Origin: Aliarcobacter faecis
GTDB lineage: Bacteria; Campylobacterota; Campylobacteria; Campylobacterales; Arcobacteraceae
Direction: 5' to 3'
Length of the DNA stretch: 64,000 nt
NCBI RefSeq assembly: GCF_013201705.1
Contig: NZ_CP053837.1
Span: 2,232,001-2,296,000 of the forward strand
How positions within the stretch are numbered: position 1 is the first letter of the stretch; the number at the start of each line of letters is the position of its first letter. Below are positions 43,338-52,707 of this stretch, piece by piece. The position numbers and the translations under genes were made by a program. The notes beneath the pieces are model-generated. The model made no database searches. It was not told the origin of the DNA and saw only the letters and a list, made by a program, of their open reading frames with translations.

Positions 43338-43385
43338 ATGATGTGTGATATGTGTAAATATTTAGAAAAAGAAGAGTTAATTTAA
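43338..43385 (+). CDS. Cys/Met-rich leader peptide 1 (MMCDMCK type)
   Basis: ATG at 43338, spaced six bases from an AAAGGA ribosome site, opens a 15-residue frame, MMCDMCKYLEKEELI. The first seven residues are identical to the leader at 54467. The two differ by two synonymous changes (TGT/TGC, GAT/GAC), evidence of selection on the peptide. Its position between promoter and ssuA suggests a cysteine- or methionine-responsive attenuator. It could also be a small metal or persulfide-binding peptide, because it has a CxxC motif. Confidence 0.75.
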   Translation: MMCDMCKYLEKEELI

Positions 43386-43393
43386 TAAGATTT

Positions 43394-43446
43394 GGTGAGA
43401 TTTTTTAAAATCTTTTAATTATTATACATTTAGTGTATATTATATA
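43394..43446 (+). promoter_or_regulatory. Conserved post-leader block with terminator-like hairpin and ACA-N5-TGT dyad
   Basis: The block starts GGTGAGATTTTTTAAAATCT, a dyad (AGATTTT/AAAATCT at 43398-43413) followed by T-rich sequence. It ends with the perfect dyad TATACA-TTTAG-TGTATA (43423-43439). Nearly the same block follows the second leader at 54511. Confidence 0.6.
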
Positions 43447-43460
43447 TTTAGGTGAAAATT

Positions 43461-44411
43461 ATGAGAAAAATATTTAAAAATTTATTAGGAATACTTACAA
43501 TTATTCCAGTATTGAGTTTTGGAGCTTCAAAAGCTGAGCAATTAAGAATAGGGTATCAAAAATCAGACCCAGGGTTTATTTTATTAAAAGAGTCTGGTGA
43601 ATTAGAGAAAAAATTAGAACCACTTGGAGTAAAAGTATCTTGGATAGAGTTTCCAGCAGGTCCTCAACTACTTGAAGGATTAAATGTAGGAAGTATTGAT
43701 TTAGGAACAGTTGGAGAAACACCACCAATTTTTGCACAAGCAGCAAATGCAAAAATCAAATATATAGCTTACAAAACAGGTTTTCCAAAATCTGAAGCAA
43801 TTTTAGTTCAAAAAGATTCACCTATTAAAACAGTTGCAGATTTAAAAGGTAAAAAAGTTGCTTTAAACAAAGGTTCAAATGTTCATTATCTATTAGTAAA
43901 AGCTTTGGAAGAAGCTGGTTTAAAATATAGTGATATTCAAACAATATTTTTACCACCAGCAGATGCAAGAGCAGCTTTTGAAAAAGGAAGTGTTGATGCT
44001 TGGGTAATTTGGGATCCATTTTTTGCAGCAGCAGAGTTAAAAATAGGTGCTAAGAACTTAAGAGATGGTGTGAATATAGTAAATAACTATCAGTTTTACT
44101 TAGTTGAAGAGAGTTATATTAAAAATAAAGAGGTTATTGATATAGTTTTTGATGAGATAAAAAAAGTTGATGAATATCTTACAAAAGAGCCTTTAAAAAC
44201 AGCAAAAACTCTTTCAGCTATAAATGGTTTAGATGTTGAAGCACTTGAACTTGCACATAAAAGAGCTGTATTTACAACACAATATTTAACTCCTAAAGTT
44301 ATAAAAGATCAACAAGAAATAGCTGATACATTTTATGATTTAAAACTTATTCCAAAGAAATTAGATATTAAAAGTGTAGTTTGGATACCTGAAACTAAAA
44401 AAGGAAAATAA
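43461..44411 (+). CDS. ssuA: Aliphatic sulfonate ABC importer, binding protein 1
   Basis: With the ATG at 43461 this is a 316-residue SsuA-type protein with a signal peptide (MRKIFKNLLGILTIIPVLSFGA). Conserved blocks are LRIGYQK, GPQLLEGLNVGSIDLGTVGETPPIFAQAA and DAWVIWDPFFAAAE. It delivers sulfonates to SsuCB. AGGTGA at 43450-43455 is well spaced for this ATG; an in-frame GTG at 43452 overlaps that site and is rejected. A second copy is at 47972. Confidence 0.92.
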   Translation: MRKIFKNLLGILTIIPVLSFGASKAEQLRIGYQKSDPGFILLKESGELEKKLEPLGVKVSWIEFPAGPQLLEGLNVGSIDLGTVGETPPIFAQAANAKIKYIAYKTGFPKSEAILVQKDSPIKTVADLKGKKVALNKGSNVHYLLVKALEEAGLKYSDIQTIFLPPADARAAFEKGSVDAWVIWDPFFAAAELKIGAKNLRDGVNIVNNYQFYLVEESYIKNKEVIDIVFDEIKKVDEYLTKEPLKTAKTLSAINGLDVEALELAHKRAVFTTQYLTPKVIKDQQEIADTFYDLKLIPKKLDIKSVVWIPETKKGK

Positions 44412-44454
44412 ATGGCACTAGATATATTTTGGTTTATACCTACATTTGGAGATA
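44379..44454 (+). repeat. Direct repeat copy 1 (76 bases, ssuA-ssuD junction)
   Basis: These 76 bases, covering the last codons of ssuA and the first codons of ssuD, are identical by eye to 48893-48968. The copies are 4,514 bases apart. This points to recent duplication or gene conversion. Confidence 0.85.
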
Positions 44455-45557
44455 GTCAGTATATAGGCGGAAAAACTGGTGCAAGAGCAATAGATTTTAA
44501 TTACTCAAAACAAATAGCAGTTGCTGCTGATAATTTAGGATTTGATGGAGTTTTAATTCCTACTGGAAGATTGTGCGAAGACCCTTGGGTTGTTGCTTCA
44601 AGTTTAATAGATGCTACACAAAACTTAAAGTTTTTAGTAGCACTAAGACCTGGTTTAGTGCAACCATCATTAGCTGCTAGAATGACAGCAACTCTTGATA
44701 GATTTTCAAATGGAAGAGTAGCTATAAATTTGGTTGCTGGTGGTGACCAAACAGAATTAGAGGGTGATGGTTTATATCAAAATCCTAAAGAGAGATATGA
44801 AGCAGCATCAGAGTTTGTAGATGTATGGAAAGATATTTTAAAAGCAAGTTATGAAAAAGAGCTTGTAAATTTTGATGGAAAACATTATAAAACAACAAAT
44901 GCAAAACTTTTATATCCTCCTATTCAAAGACCACATCCACCACTATTTTTTGGTGGTTCATCAAATGAAGCAAGAGAGTTAGCAGCACAAAAAGTTGATT
45001 TATATATAACTTGGGGAGAAAGACCACAAGATGTAAAGGAGAAAATTGAAGACCTTAAAAAAAGAGCTTCAAAATATGGAAGAACTCTAAAGTTTGGGGT
45101 TAGACTTCATGTAATTGTAAGAGAAACGCAAGAAGAGGCTTGGGAAGTAGCCCAAAAACTAATAAGTAAACTAGATGATGAAACAATAGAGCAACATCAC
45201 AAAGTTTTAGAAAAAAGAGAGTCTATTGGGCAAAAAAGAATGACAGCTTTAACAAATGGTGGAAAAGCAAGAACTAGAGAAGAATTAGAAATAAGCCCAA
45301 ATTTATGGGCTGGGATTGGACTTGCTAGAGAAGGTTGTGCAACTGCACTTGTTGGAAGCCCCGAAATTATAGTTGAAAGAATAAATGAATATGTTGATAT
45401 GGGAGTTGATACTTTTGTATTTTCTGGTTATCCACATCTTGAAGAAGCTTATAAATTTGCAGAGTTAGTTTTCCCTCTGTTGCCAGATAAAGTTAAAAAG
45501 AAGTTATCAGAACCAACACAATTTGGAGGAGTTTTAAATTATGAAACTCATAGATAA
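44412..45557 (+). CDS. ssuD: FMNH2-dependent alkanesulfonate monooxygenase 1
   Basis: The 381-residue luciferase-like (LLM) monooxygenase closely follows SsuD. It has [11 protein letters not shown] at the start, [10 protein letters not shown] with the conserved cysteine (Cys55), [37 protein letters not shown] and RLHVIVRE. It cleaves the C-S bond of alkanesulfonates to release sulfite. The second copy keeps GRSCED, while here the serine before the cysteine is leucine. Its ATG follows the ssuA stop. The flavin reductase partner SsuE is absent from the window. Confidence 0.95.
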   Translation: MALDIFWFIPTFGDSQYIGGKTGARAIDFNYSKQIAVAADNLGFDGVLIPTGRLCEDPWVVASSLIDATQNLKFLVALRPGLVQPSLAARMTATLDRFSNGRVAINLVAGGDQTELEGDGLYQNPKERYEAASEFVDVWKDILKASYEKELVNFDGKHYKTTNAKLLYPPIQRPHPPLFFGGSSNEARELAAQKVDLYITWGERPQDVKEKIEDLKKRASKYGRTLKFGVRLHVIVRETQEEAWEVAQKLISKLDDETIEQHHKVLEKRESIGQKRMTALTNGGKARTREELEISPNLWAGIGLAREGCATALVGSPEIIVERINEYVDMGVDTFVFSGYPHLEEAYKFAELVFPLLPDKVKKKLSEPTQFGGVLNYETHR

Positions 45558-46326
45558 AATATATAAAAGTTTGGTTGATAATTTTATAGTTTGGTTAATT
45601 CCTTTTTTAATTTTAGTTATTTGGCAAATTGTAGTACAAAATGGTTGGTTATCTTCAAGGGTTATGCCTGCACCACTTGATGTTATAAGTGCAGGATTTA
45701 CTCTTACAGCAAATGGGGAGTTAATTCATCACTTTTTGATTAGTTTACAAAGAGCCATATTAGGATTACTTATTGGTGGAAGTATTGGTTTTATTTTAGG
45801 ATTTATTACAGGTTTATCAAGGTTAGCAGAAAATTTACTTGATTCAACTATACAAATGATTAGAACAATTCCTCTTTTAGCTTTAGTTCCATTGGTTATT
45901 TTATGGTTTGGTATTGGAGAGTTTAGTAAAATTTTTTTACTATCTTTAGCTGTTTTCTTTCCAATATATTTAAACACTTTTCATGGACTTAGAAGTGTTG
46001 ATAAAGATTTGATAGAGATGGGAAGAGTTTATGGTTTAACTCCTTATGGATTATTTAAGAATGTTATTTTACCAGGAGCAATGCCATATATTTTAGTTGG
46101 ACTTAGAATGTCTTTAGGATTTATGTGGCTTTATTTAATTGTAGCTGAAACAATAGCTTCAAGTGCAGGAATAGGTTATATGACAATGAATGCAAGGGAG
46201 TTTTTACAAACAGATATTATGGTATTAGGAATTTTATTATATGCAGTTTTAGGAAAAATTTCAGATGTTTTAGCTTCTATCTTAGAAAAAAGGTATTTAA
46301 AATGGCATAAAGGTTATCAAAAATGA
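45541..46326 (+). CDS. ssuC: Sulfonate ABC importer, permease
   Basis: The 261-residue membrane protein has six helices and the importer coupling region ([35 protein letters not shown] cut by family pattern; EAA-like loop). It overlaps the end of ssuD by 17 bases and ssuB by four (ATGA). It forms the pore for SsuA-delivered sulfonates. Length and topology are normal. Confidence 0.93.
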   Translation: MKLIDKIYKSLVDNFIVWLIPFLILVIWQIVVQNGWLSSRVMPAPLDVISAGFTLTANGELIHHFLISLQRAILGLLIGGSIGFILGFITGLSRLAENLLDSTIQMIRTIPLLALVPLVILWFGIGEFSKIFLLSLAVFFPIYLNTFHGLRSVDKDLIEMGRVYGLTPYGLFKNVILPGAMPYILVGLRMSLGFMWLYLIVAETIASSAGIGYMTMNAREFLQTDIMVLGILLYAVLGKISDVLASILEKRYLKWHKGYQK

Positions 46327-47060
46327 GTGATTTAACAGGAATAGAAATAAGAACTGATAACTTAATAAAAAGCTTTGGAAATAGAGTAGTATTAAGTAAT
46401 TTTAATTTAAAAGTTAATTCTGGTGAATTTGTATCAATTGTAGGAAGAAGTGGCTGTGGTAAAAGTACATTTTTAAGATTGGTTGGTGGACTTGAAAAAT
46501 TAAGTTCAGGAAAACTTCTTTTAAATGATGAAGATGTTGTAGGTGTAAATAGCAACACAAGAATAATGTTTCAAGATTCAAGGTTACTTCCTTGGAAAAC
46601 TGTAATAGAAAATGTAGCTTTAGGTTTACCAAAAGAGTCGTATACTTTAGCATTTAATGCTTTAAAAGAGGTAGGACTTGATACAAGAGCAAATGAGTGG
46701 CCATCAAATTTATCTGGTGGTCAAAAACAAAGAGTGGCACTGGCACGTGCTTTGGTTCATAAACCAAAATTATTGCTTCTCGATGAGCCTTTAGGAGCTT
46801 TAGATGCATTAACAAGAATTGAGATGCAAACATTAATAGAAAGAATTTGGCAAGAGCATAAATTTACTGTTTTACTTGTAACACATGATGTTAGTGAAGC
46901 AGTTATTTTAGGTGATAGAGTTGTATTGATAGAAGATGGAAAAATTACACTTGATTTAAAAATAGATTTACCAAGACCGCGAGAGCGAGGAACACAAGAT
47001 TTTGCTAAATTAGAAGCAAATATTTTATCAAGAGTTCTTGGTAATATGTACTATATTTAA
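46323..47060 (+). CDS. ssuB: Sulfonate ABC importer, ATPase
   Basis: The 245-residue ATPase has Walker A (GRSGCGKST), Q-loop [13 protein letters not shown], signature [15 protein letters not shown], Walker [13 protein letters not shown] and the switch THDVSEA. The block [10 protein letters not shown] is typical of the SsuB/TauB/nitrate group. It is translationally coupled to ssuC. It serves SsuA1 and possibly SsuA2, because the second ssuA-ssuD pair has no ssuCB of its own. Confidence 0.94.
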   Translation: MSDLTGIEIRTDNLIKSFGNRVVLSNFNLKVNSGEFVSIVGRSGCGKSTFLRLVGGLEKLSSGKLLLNDEDVVGVNSNTRIMFQDSRLLPWKTVIENVALGLPKESYTLAFNALKEVGLDTRANEWPSNLSGGQKQRVALARALVHKPKLLLLDEPLGALDALTRIEMQTLIERIWQEHKFTVLLVTHDVSEAVILGDRVVLIEDGKITLDLKIDLPRPRERGTQDFAKLEANILSRVLGNMYYI

Positions 47061-47073
47061 AAAAGGAGAAAAA

Positions 47074-47928
47074 TTGAGTTATAGTAAAGAAATTATAGAC
47101 TTTAGGAGCAGACCTGCATTATTGGGGGAATTTTATGGTTCAACTCCAAATACAAAAGGTTATGAAACAGCAAAATGGTTAAATAGAAGAGTTGGGTCAA
47201 AAGATGATGAGCATTTTACTAAATCTTTTACCCTAGATGGTTATATAAAAGAGATTAGAGATAGTGGAATAACAAATGCTGTTGTAATAGGTAGAGATAC
47301 ACCTGATTTATCAATACCAAATGATGTAATAAAAGATATAACAGCTCCATATAAAGAGCTTATTGGAATTGCATCTGTTGATCCACAAACAAAAGGTATA
47401 GCTCAAACTTTTGAAGAGATACATAGAGTAACAAATATTTTAGATTTAAAAGGGATAAATGTTGAACCAACTTTTGGAAAGCCAGCAGTCTATTTTGATG
47501 ACAAAGATTTTTTACCTGTATATGATTTGTGTCAAAGTTTAGGTATTCCAATATTTATAATGAGTGGTCCAACAACCCCAAATTTAGAGCATACAAATCC
47601 AGCAGCTATTGGAAGAGTTGCTAGAGAGTTTCCAAATTTGAAAATAGTAGTTTGCCATGGTTGTTATCCTTATGTAAATGAAATGATAGGTATTGCATTT
47701 AGATATGAAAATGTTTTTGTAGTTCCTGATATGTATCTATTTCAAGCAGGAAGTAAACTTTTTGTAGAAGCAGCAAATGGTTTTTTTAAAGATCAGTTAT
47801 TGTTTGGAACTTCATATCCATTTAGACCAATGAAACAAACAATAGAAGATTTTTTAGAATTAGGTTTTAAAGATGAAATTTTGGATAATTTATTTTATAA
47901 AAATGCCAAAAGAGTTTTAAATATATAA
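47074..47928 (+). CDS. Amidohydrolase-like (TIM-barrel) protein of the ssu operon
   Basis: The protein starts with TTG at 47074, supported by AAGGAG five bases upstream, giving 284 residues. It resembles amidohydrolase-2/ACMSD-type barrels: GINVEPTFGKPAVYFDDKDFLPVYDLCQSLGIPIFIMSG, PNLKIVVCHGCYPYVNE and DQLLFGTSYPF. The usual N-terminal HxH metal motif appears as DFRSRP, so metal binding is doubtful. It sits between ssuB and the second ssuA, in the operon. It may process a sulfonate-derived product; the substrate is unknown. Confidence 0.7.
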   Translation: MSYSKEIIDFRSRPALLGEFYGSTPNTKGYETAKWLNRRVGSKDDEHFTKSFTLDGYIKEIRDSGITNAVVIGRDTPDLSIPNDVIKDITAPYKELIGIASVDPQTKGIAQTFEEIHRVTNILDLKGINVEPTFGKPAVYFDDKDFLPVYDLCQSLGIPIFIMSGPTTPNLEHTNPAAIGRVAREFPNLKIVVCHGCYPYVNEMIGIAFRYENVFVVPDMYLFQAGSKLFVEAANGFFKDQLLFGTSYPFRPMKQTIEDFLELGFKDEILDNLFYKNAKRVLNI

Positions 47929-47933
47929 TATTC

Positions 47934-47948
47934 ATACATTTAGTGTAT
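47934..47948 (+). promoter_or_regulatory. ACA-N5-TGT dyad upstream of the second ssuA
   Basis: ATACA-TTTAG-TGTAT is the same dyad as at 43424-43438 and lies 23 bases before the ssuA2 ATG. No -35/-10 pair is clear in this 43-base gap. Confidence 0.55.
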
Positions 47949-47971
47949 ATTTTATTTTTCAAGGAAAAAAA

Positions 47972-48925
47972 ATGAGAAATTTAGTTAAAAAGGTTTTAAT
48001 ATTATTAGCAATTATTCCTATTTTAGGGTTTAGTTCAGATAAAAAAGATGATGTTTTAAGAATTGGTTTTCAAAAGTATGGAACTTTGATTTTATTAAAA
48101 GCTAGTGGTAATTTAGAAAAAAGATTAGCTCCACTTGGTGTAAAAGTAACTTGGAATGAGTTTGCAGCAGGTCCTCAACTACTTGAAGGATTAAATGTAG
48201 GAAGTATAGATTTTGGAACAGTAGGAGAAACTCCACCAATTTTTGCACAAGCAGCAAACGCTAAAATCAAATATATTGGATATGAGCCACCTGCTCCAAA
48301 AGGTGAAGCTATTATCGTTCCAAAGAATTCAACTATAGATACAGTTACAGATTTAAAAGGTAAAAAAGTTGTTCTAAATAAAGGTTCAAATGTTCACTAT
48401 TTATTAGTTAGAGCTTTAGAAAATGCTGGACTAAAATATAGTGATGTAGAAACAATATTTTTAGCTCCAGCAGATGCAAGAGCAGCTTTTGAAAAAGGTA
48501 GTCTTGATGCTTGGGTAATTTGGGATCCATTTTATGCAGCAGCACAAACCTCTTTAAATGCAAAACTTGTAAAAGATGGAACAAATACAGTAAATAACCA
48601 TCAATTCTATCTATCAGAAGAGAGTTATGCTGCTAGAAGACCTGATGTTATTGCTATTATTTTTGATGAGTTAAAAAAAGTAAATGATTGGGCAATCTCA
48701 AAACCAAATGAAGTTGCAGCTGCTTTATCTCCATTAACTGGTTTAGATTTAGCTACTTTGGAAAAAGCACTAGCTAGAGGTAGTTATGGAATAAATTACT
48801 TAAATGATGAGGTTATCAAAGAGCAACAAAAAATTGCAGATACATTTTATGATTTAAAACTAATTCCTAAAAAACTTGATATTAGAAGTGTTGTTTGGAT
48901 ACCTGAAACTAAAAAAGGAAAATAA
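47972..48925 (+). CDS. ssuA: Aliphatic sulfonate ABC importer, binding protein 2
   Basis: The 317-residue SsuA paralogue has a signal peptide (RNLVKKVLILLAIIPILGFSS) and shares long stretches with SsuA1 (GPQLLEGLNVGSIDFGTVGE, KGKKVVLNKGSNVHYLLVRALENAGLKYS region, DAWVIWDPFYAAAQ). AAGGA precedes the ATG. The paired substrates may differ, since residues around the ligand cleft vary (PKGEAIIVPKN versus PKSEAILVQKD). It is followed directly by ssuD2. Confidence 0.9.
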   Translation: MRNLVKKVLILLAIIPILGFSSDKKDDVLRIGFQKYGTLILLKASGNLEKRLAPLGVKVTWNEFAAGPQLLEGLNVGSIDFGTVGETPPIFAQAANAKIKYIGYEPPAPKGEAIIVPKNSTIDTVTDLKGKKVVLNKGSNVHYLLVRALENAGLKYSDVETIFLAPADARAAFEKGSLDAWVIWDPFYAAAQTSLNAKLVKDGTNTVNNHQFYLSEESYAARRPDVIAIIFDELKKVNDWAISKPNEVAAALSPLTGLDLATLEKALARGSYGINYLNDEVIKEQQKIADTFYDLKLIPKKLDIRSVVWIPETKKGK

Positions 48926-48968
48926 ATGGCACTAGATATATTTTGGTTTATACCTACATTTGGAGATA
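48893..48968 (+). repeat. Direct repeat copy 2 (76 bases, ssuA-ssuD junction)
   Basis: Identical by eye to 44379-44454, covering the end of ssuA2 and the start of ssuD2. Recombination between copies would delete ssuD1-ssuCB, the amidohydrolase-like gene and ssuA2. Confidence 0.85.
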
Positions 48969-50083
48969 ACAGATATTTAGGTTCAAAAGAGCAATTAAGA
49001 GTATCTGATTTTGATTATGTAAAACAAGTGGCAATTGCTGTTGATACTTTGGGATATGATGGAGTTTTAATTCCAACTGGAAGATCTTGTGAAGACCCTT
49101 TTGTTGTAGCTTCAAGTTTAATAGGTTTTACACAAAACTTAAAATTCTTAGTTGCACTTAGACCAGGTCTTTTACAACCTGCATTAGCAGCAAGAATATC
49201 TTCAACACTAGATAGATTTTCAAATGGAAGAGTTGCTTTTAATTTAGTTGCTGGTGGAGATAAAGATGAACTAGAAGGTGATGGACTATTTCAAGATTCA
49301 GATGAGAGATATGAAGTAGCAACTGAATTTATAGATTTGTGGAAAGATATTTTAAAAGCTAGTTACGAAAAAGAGCTTGTAAATTTTGATGGAAAACATT
49401 ATAAAACAAGAAATTCAAAACTTCTATATTCACCTATTCAAAGACCACATCCTCCACTATTTTTTGGTGGAAGTTCACAAAAAGCTCATGAATTAGCTGC
49501 ACAAAAAGTTGATTTATATATAACTTGGGGTGAAACTCCAAAAGCAGTTAAAGCAAAAATTGATGATGTAAAAGAGAAAGCTTTAAAGTATGGAAGAACT
49601 CTAAAATTTGGAATTAGACTTCATGTAATTGTAAGAGAGAGTGAAGAAGAAGCTTGGGAAGCAGCCCAAAAACTAATAAGTAAACTTGATGATGAAAAAA
49701 TCAATGCTTCCCAAAATGCTTTACAAAAACTAGACTCTGAAGGTCAAAGATTAATGACTGCTTTAACAAATGGTGGAAAAGCAAGAACAAGAGAAGAGCT
49801 TGAGATTAGTCCAAACTTATGGGCAGGAATTGGTTTAGTTCGTGGTGGTTGTGCAACTGCCTTAGTTGGAAGTGCTGAAATTGTAGCCCAAAGGATACAA
49901 GAGTATGTAGATTTAGGAATAGATACTTTTGTATTTTCTGGTTATCCACACCTTGAAGAGTCTTTTAGATTTGCTGAACTTGTGTTTCCATTATTACCAA
50001 ATAAAACAAAAGAGAAACTATCAGGACTTGTACAATCAGGACCATTTGGTAGTGTAACAACTGAAGATTCAAAGGAACTATAA
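48926..50083 (+). CDS. ssuD: FMNH2-dependent alkanesulfonate monooxygenase 2
   Basis: The 385-residue SsuD paralogue keeps the canonical [10 protein letters not shown] cysteine motif, [37 protein letters not shown] and RLHVIVRE. It differs from SsuD1 in its central helices and C-terminal tail. The stop overlaps the next ATG by one base (TAATG). Two SsuD copies with different SsuA partners suggest a widened sulfonate range. Confidence 0.94.
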   Translation: MALDIFWFIPTFGDNRYLGSKEQLRVSDFDYVKQVAIAVDTLGYDGVLIPTGRSCEDPFVVASSLIGFTQNLKFLVALRPGLLQPALAARISSTLDRFSNGRVAFNLVAGGDKDELEGDGLFQDSDERYEVATEFIDLWKDILKASYEKELVNFDGKHYKTRNSKLLYSPIQRPHPPLFFGGSSQKAHELAAQKVDLYITWGETPKAVKAKIDDVKEKALKYGRTLKFGIRLHVIVRESEEEAWEAAQKLISKLDDEKINASQNALQKLDSEGQRLMTALTNGGKARTREELEISPNLWAGIGLVRGGCATALVGSAEIVAQRIQEYVDLGIDTFVFSGYPHLEESFRFAELVFPLLPNKTKEKLSGLVQSGPFGSVTTEDSKEL

Positions 50084-51243
50084 TGGACAGAAGAGATTTT
50101 ATAAAACAAGCCTCTTTATTTTCACTCACAGCAGCATTACACTCTGGTTTGAATTTAAGAGCAGATGATGGTAAATATTTTGATGAAACTGTTAGGATAG
50201 GTTATTTACCTATTACAGATGCAAATTCTCTACTAATAGCTCATGAGATAGGTTTATTTAAAGAAGAGGGGTTAAAATCTGAAAAACCTGCTTTAATAAG
50301 AGGTTGGTCTCCTTTAGTTGAATCTTTTACTGCAAAAAAATTCAATGTAGTACACTTACTTAAACCTATACCAATTTGGATGAAATTTGCTAATAATATA
50401 CCAGTTAAAATTCCTGCTTGGGCTCATACAAATGGTTCAGCTCTTGTAGTTGGAAATCATAAAAATGCAACTAGTATAAAAGATTTAGGTGGTACTAATT
50501 TTGCTGTACCATATTGGTATTCCGTACACAATATAATCTTACAAAAATTATTGAAAGAGAATGGTTTAATTCCTATTATCCAAGATAGAGCAATTCCGCT
50601 TAAACCAAATGAAGTAAATCTACAAATATTACCGCCTTCAGAGATGCCTTTAGCCTTAGTTGCTAAAAAAATTGATGGTTATATTGTGGCTGAACCTTTT
50701 AATGCTTTTGGAGAATTAAAAGCAAATGCTACAATTCTTAGATTTACAGGTGATGTTTGGAAAAATCATCCTTGTTGTGTTGTAACAATGCATGAAGATA
50801 TACTAAATGAACAACAAGAATGGAGTCAAAAAGTTATCAATGCAATTGTAAAAGCAGAAATCTTTATTTCTGAAAATAGAGTAGAGACAGCTAAAATATT
50901 ATCTAAAGAGAAATCAGGTCTATTACCATTTGAGTTTAATGTTATTGATAGAGCAATGAATTTTTATGATAATCCAATTTATGCTCAAATTGGTGCTAAT
51001 AGAAATAAAGATAGCTGGAATAACAATAGAATAGATTTTGACCCATACCCATATCCAAGTGCAACAGAATATCTAATAGAAGCTATGAAAGATACTCTAG
51101 TAGAAGGTAATTTGAAATTTCTGGATAATATAGACCCAAAAGTAGCAGTTAATGAGATTATAGATTATCGATATGTTACAAATGCAATAAATAAGTTTCA
51201 TAAAACACCAAAATTTTCAAGAGAAGAAGAGATAAATTTTTAA
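50083..51243 (+). CDS. NMT1/ABC-type substrate-binding protein with Tat-like signal
   Basis: The 386-residue protein starts with a twin-arginine-like signal ([19 protein letters not shown]). A periplasmic binding fold of the NMT1/NrtA-like group follows: VRIGYLPITDANSLLIAHEIGLFKEEGLK, LGGTNFAVPYWYSVHN and YIVAEPFNAFGELKA. Export by Tat suggests folding or cofactor loading before export. It begins an importer set with the next two genes and probably brings in an organosulfur compound, to judge from the operon. The ligand is not identified. Confidence 0.82.
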   Translation: MDRRDFIKQASLFSLTAALHSGLNLRADDGKYFDETVRIGYLPITDANSLLIAHEIGLFKEEGLKSEKPALIRGWSPLVESFTAKKFNVVHLLKPIPIWMKFANNIPVKIPAWAHTNGSALVVGNHKNATSIKDLGGTNFAVPYWYSVHNIILQKLLKENGLIPIIQDRAIPLKPNEVNLQILPPSEMPLALVAKKIDGYIVAEPFNAFGELKANATILRFTGDVWKNHPCCVVTMHEDILNEQQEWSQKVINAIVKAEIFISENRVETAKILSKEKSGLLPFEFNVIDRAMNFYDNPIYAQIGANRNKDSWNNNRIDFDPYPYPSATEYLIEAMKDTLVEGNLKFLDNIDPKVAVNEIIDYRYVTNAINKFHKTPKFSREEEINF

Positions 51244-51244
51244 T

Positions 51245-51997
51245 ATGAGAAAAAATATAGAATATAGTTTATTCGGAATTGTTACTCTAATATTTATTTG
51301 GCAAGTATTAGTAATGATAGGAACTGCCGTAAATGACAATTATGTATATACTCAAATTACACCAATAAAGGCAATAAAAGCACTATGGGAATTGCTTTTT
51401 GAGACATCATTTTATGAACATATTTTTGCAAGTTTTTATAGAATTTTTTATGCACTATTTTTGGCATTATTAATAGGAATACCTCTAGGGTTGCTTTATT
51501 CTAGTAATGAAAAGATAAAAAAAGTATTTTATCTACCATTTCAAATATTAAGAATGATTTCTCCCTTATCATGGATGCCTATTGCAGTTTTAGTATATGA
51601 TAGTTGGGATGGAGCAATTATTTTCTTAATAGTTATGGCTGCTATATGGCCAATTATCTTCAATCTAACACAAGGTATGGCAAAAATTGACATAGGATGG
51701 ATATATGTTGCTAAAAGCTTTCAAGCCAATTTATTTAATCAATTAAGATATGCAATTATTCCAGCAATTGCCCAAGATTTAATAACAGGATTAAGATTAG
51801 CATTAGGAGTATCGTGGGTTATTATTGTACCAGCTGAATATTTAGGGGTAACTTCTGGTTTAGGTTATGCAATTAATGATGCAAGAGATACTTTAGATTA
51901 TTCTAAATTAGCAGCATTGATACTTGCAATAGGATTAATAGGATTTGCTATAGATTCTTTCTTACAAAGTTTAAATAATAAATTTAAATGGAATTAA
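51245..51997 (+). CDS. ABC importer permease (nitrate/sulfonate/taurine family)
   Basis: The 250-residue protein has six transmembrane helices and the BPD-type coupling region GWIYVAKSFQANLFNQLRYAIIPAIAQDLITGLRLALG broken by pattern (EAA-like loop). It follows the Tat-signal binding protein by one base and precedes the ATPase by 17. It is more diverged from SsuC than a simple duplicate would be. Substrate unknown, likely organosulfur. Confidence 0.85.
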   Translation: MRKNIEYSLFGIVTLIFIWQVLVMIGTAVNDNYVYTQITPIKAIKALWELLFETSFYEHIFASFYRIFYALFLALLIGIPLGLLYSSNEKIKKVFYLPFQILRMISPLSWMPIAVLVYDSWDGAIIFLIVMAAIWPIIFNLTQGMAKIDIGWIYVAKSFQANLFNQLRYAIIPAIAQDLITGLRLALGVSWVIIVPAEYLGVTSGLGYAINDARDTLDYSKLAALILAIGLIGFAIDSFLQSLNNKFKWN

Positions 51998-52014
51998 ATA
52001 AAAGGAATAAATAA

Positions 52015-52686
52015 ATGGTAGAAAAACAAGTTATTTTAGGTTCAAAAAAGCTTTATTATCAATATAAGAATTCTAAAGAACCCATTATTAATAATCTTAA
52101 CTTTGAATTATATGCACAAAGTAAAAGTGCAATAATTGGTCAAAGTGGTTGTGGAAAATCTACATTACTTAAACTAATAGCACCACTTATTCAACCAAAT
52201 TCAGGTGAAGTGTTTAATAACTCAAAAACAATAGGGTATATGTTTCAAGATGCTTATCTTTATCCTTGGTTAAATGTATATCAAAATGTTGTGATTGGTC
52301 TTAAAATATTAAAAAAACCTATTATTAAAGAAGAGATTATAAAACTACTTACTTGGCTTGGTTTAGAAGATCATATAAATAAAAAAACTATTGAACTGTC
52401 TGGTGGTCAAAGACAAAGAGTTTCACTAGCTAGAACATTGGCAATCTCTCCAGAAGTACTATTATTGGATGAGCCTTTTTCTAGCTTAGACCCTGATACT
52501 ACTAGGATATTGTGTAAAGATATTAATGAATATTGTGCAAAAAACAAAGCAACTTTATTAATAGTAACTCACAATTATGAAGAGGCAAAAATTTTAGCTG
52601 ATGATATTTATAGATTTGAAAAAACTCCTTTTGGAGTAACATATTTAGAATCTGTAAATAAAGAGTCTTTGACTTATATAATATAA
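52015..52686 (+). CDS. ABC importer ATPase (second organosulfur system)
   Basis: The 223-residue ATPase has Walker A (GQSGCGKST), a Q-loop MFQDAYLYPWLNV, signature LSGGQRQRVSLARTL, Walker B VLLLDEPFSSLD and switch THNYEEAKI. It is shorter than SsuB and close to the SsuB/TauB group. It completes the importer with the preceding two genes. The switch region ends in a histidine as required, so it should be active. Confidence 0.87.
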   Translation: MVEKQVILGSKKLYYQYKNSKEPIINNLNFELYAQSKSAIIGQSGCGKSTLLKLIAPLIQPNSGEVFNNSKTIGYMFQDAYLYPWLNVYQNVVIGLKILKKPIIKEEIIKLLTWLGLEDHINKKTIELSGGQRQRVSLARTLAISPEVLLLDEPFSSLDPDTTRILCKDINEYCAKNKATLLIVTHNYEEAKILADDIYRFEKTPFGVTYLESVNKESLTYII

Positions 52687-52707
52687 ATTAAAAAAAAGGA
52701 ATAAAAA

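Noticed and set aside
43286-43456. Long-range pairing of TTCACC (43286) with GGTGAA at the ssuA ribosome site
   Set aside because: The first element lies upstream of, or at, the expected transcription start and is probably not in the RNA.
47038-47073. Longer start for the amidohydrolase-like gene inside ssuB
   Set aside because: The TTG at 47074 has AAGGAG at the right distance; the longer frame has no ribosome site.
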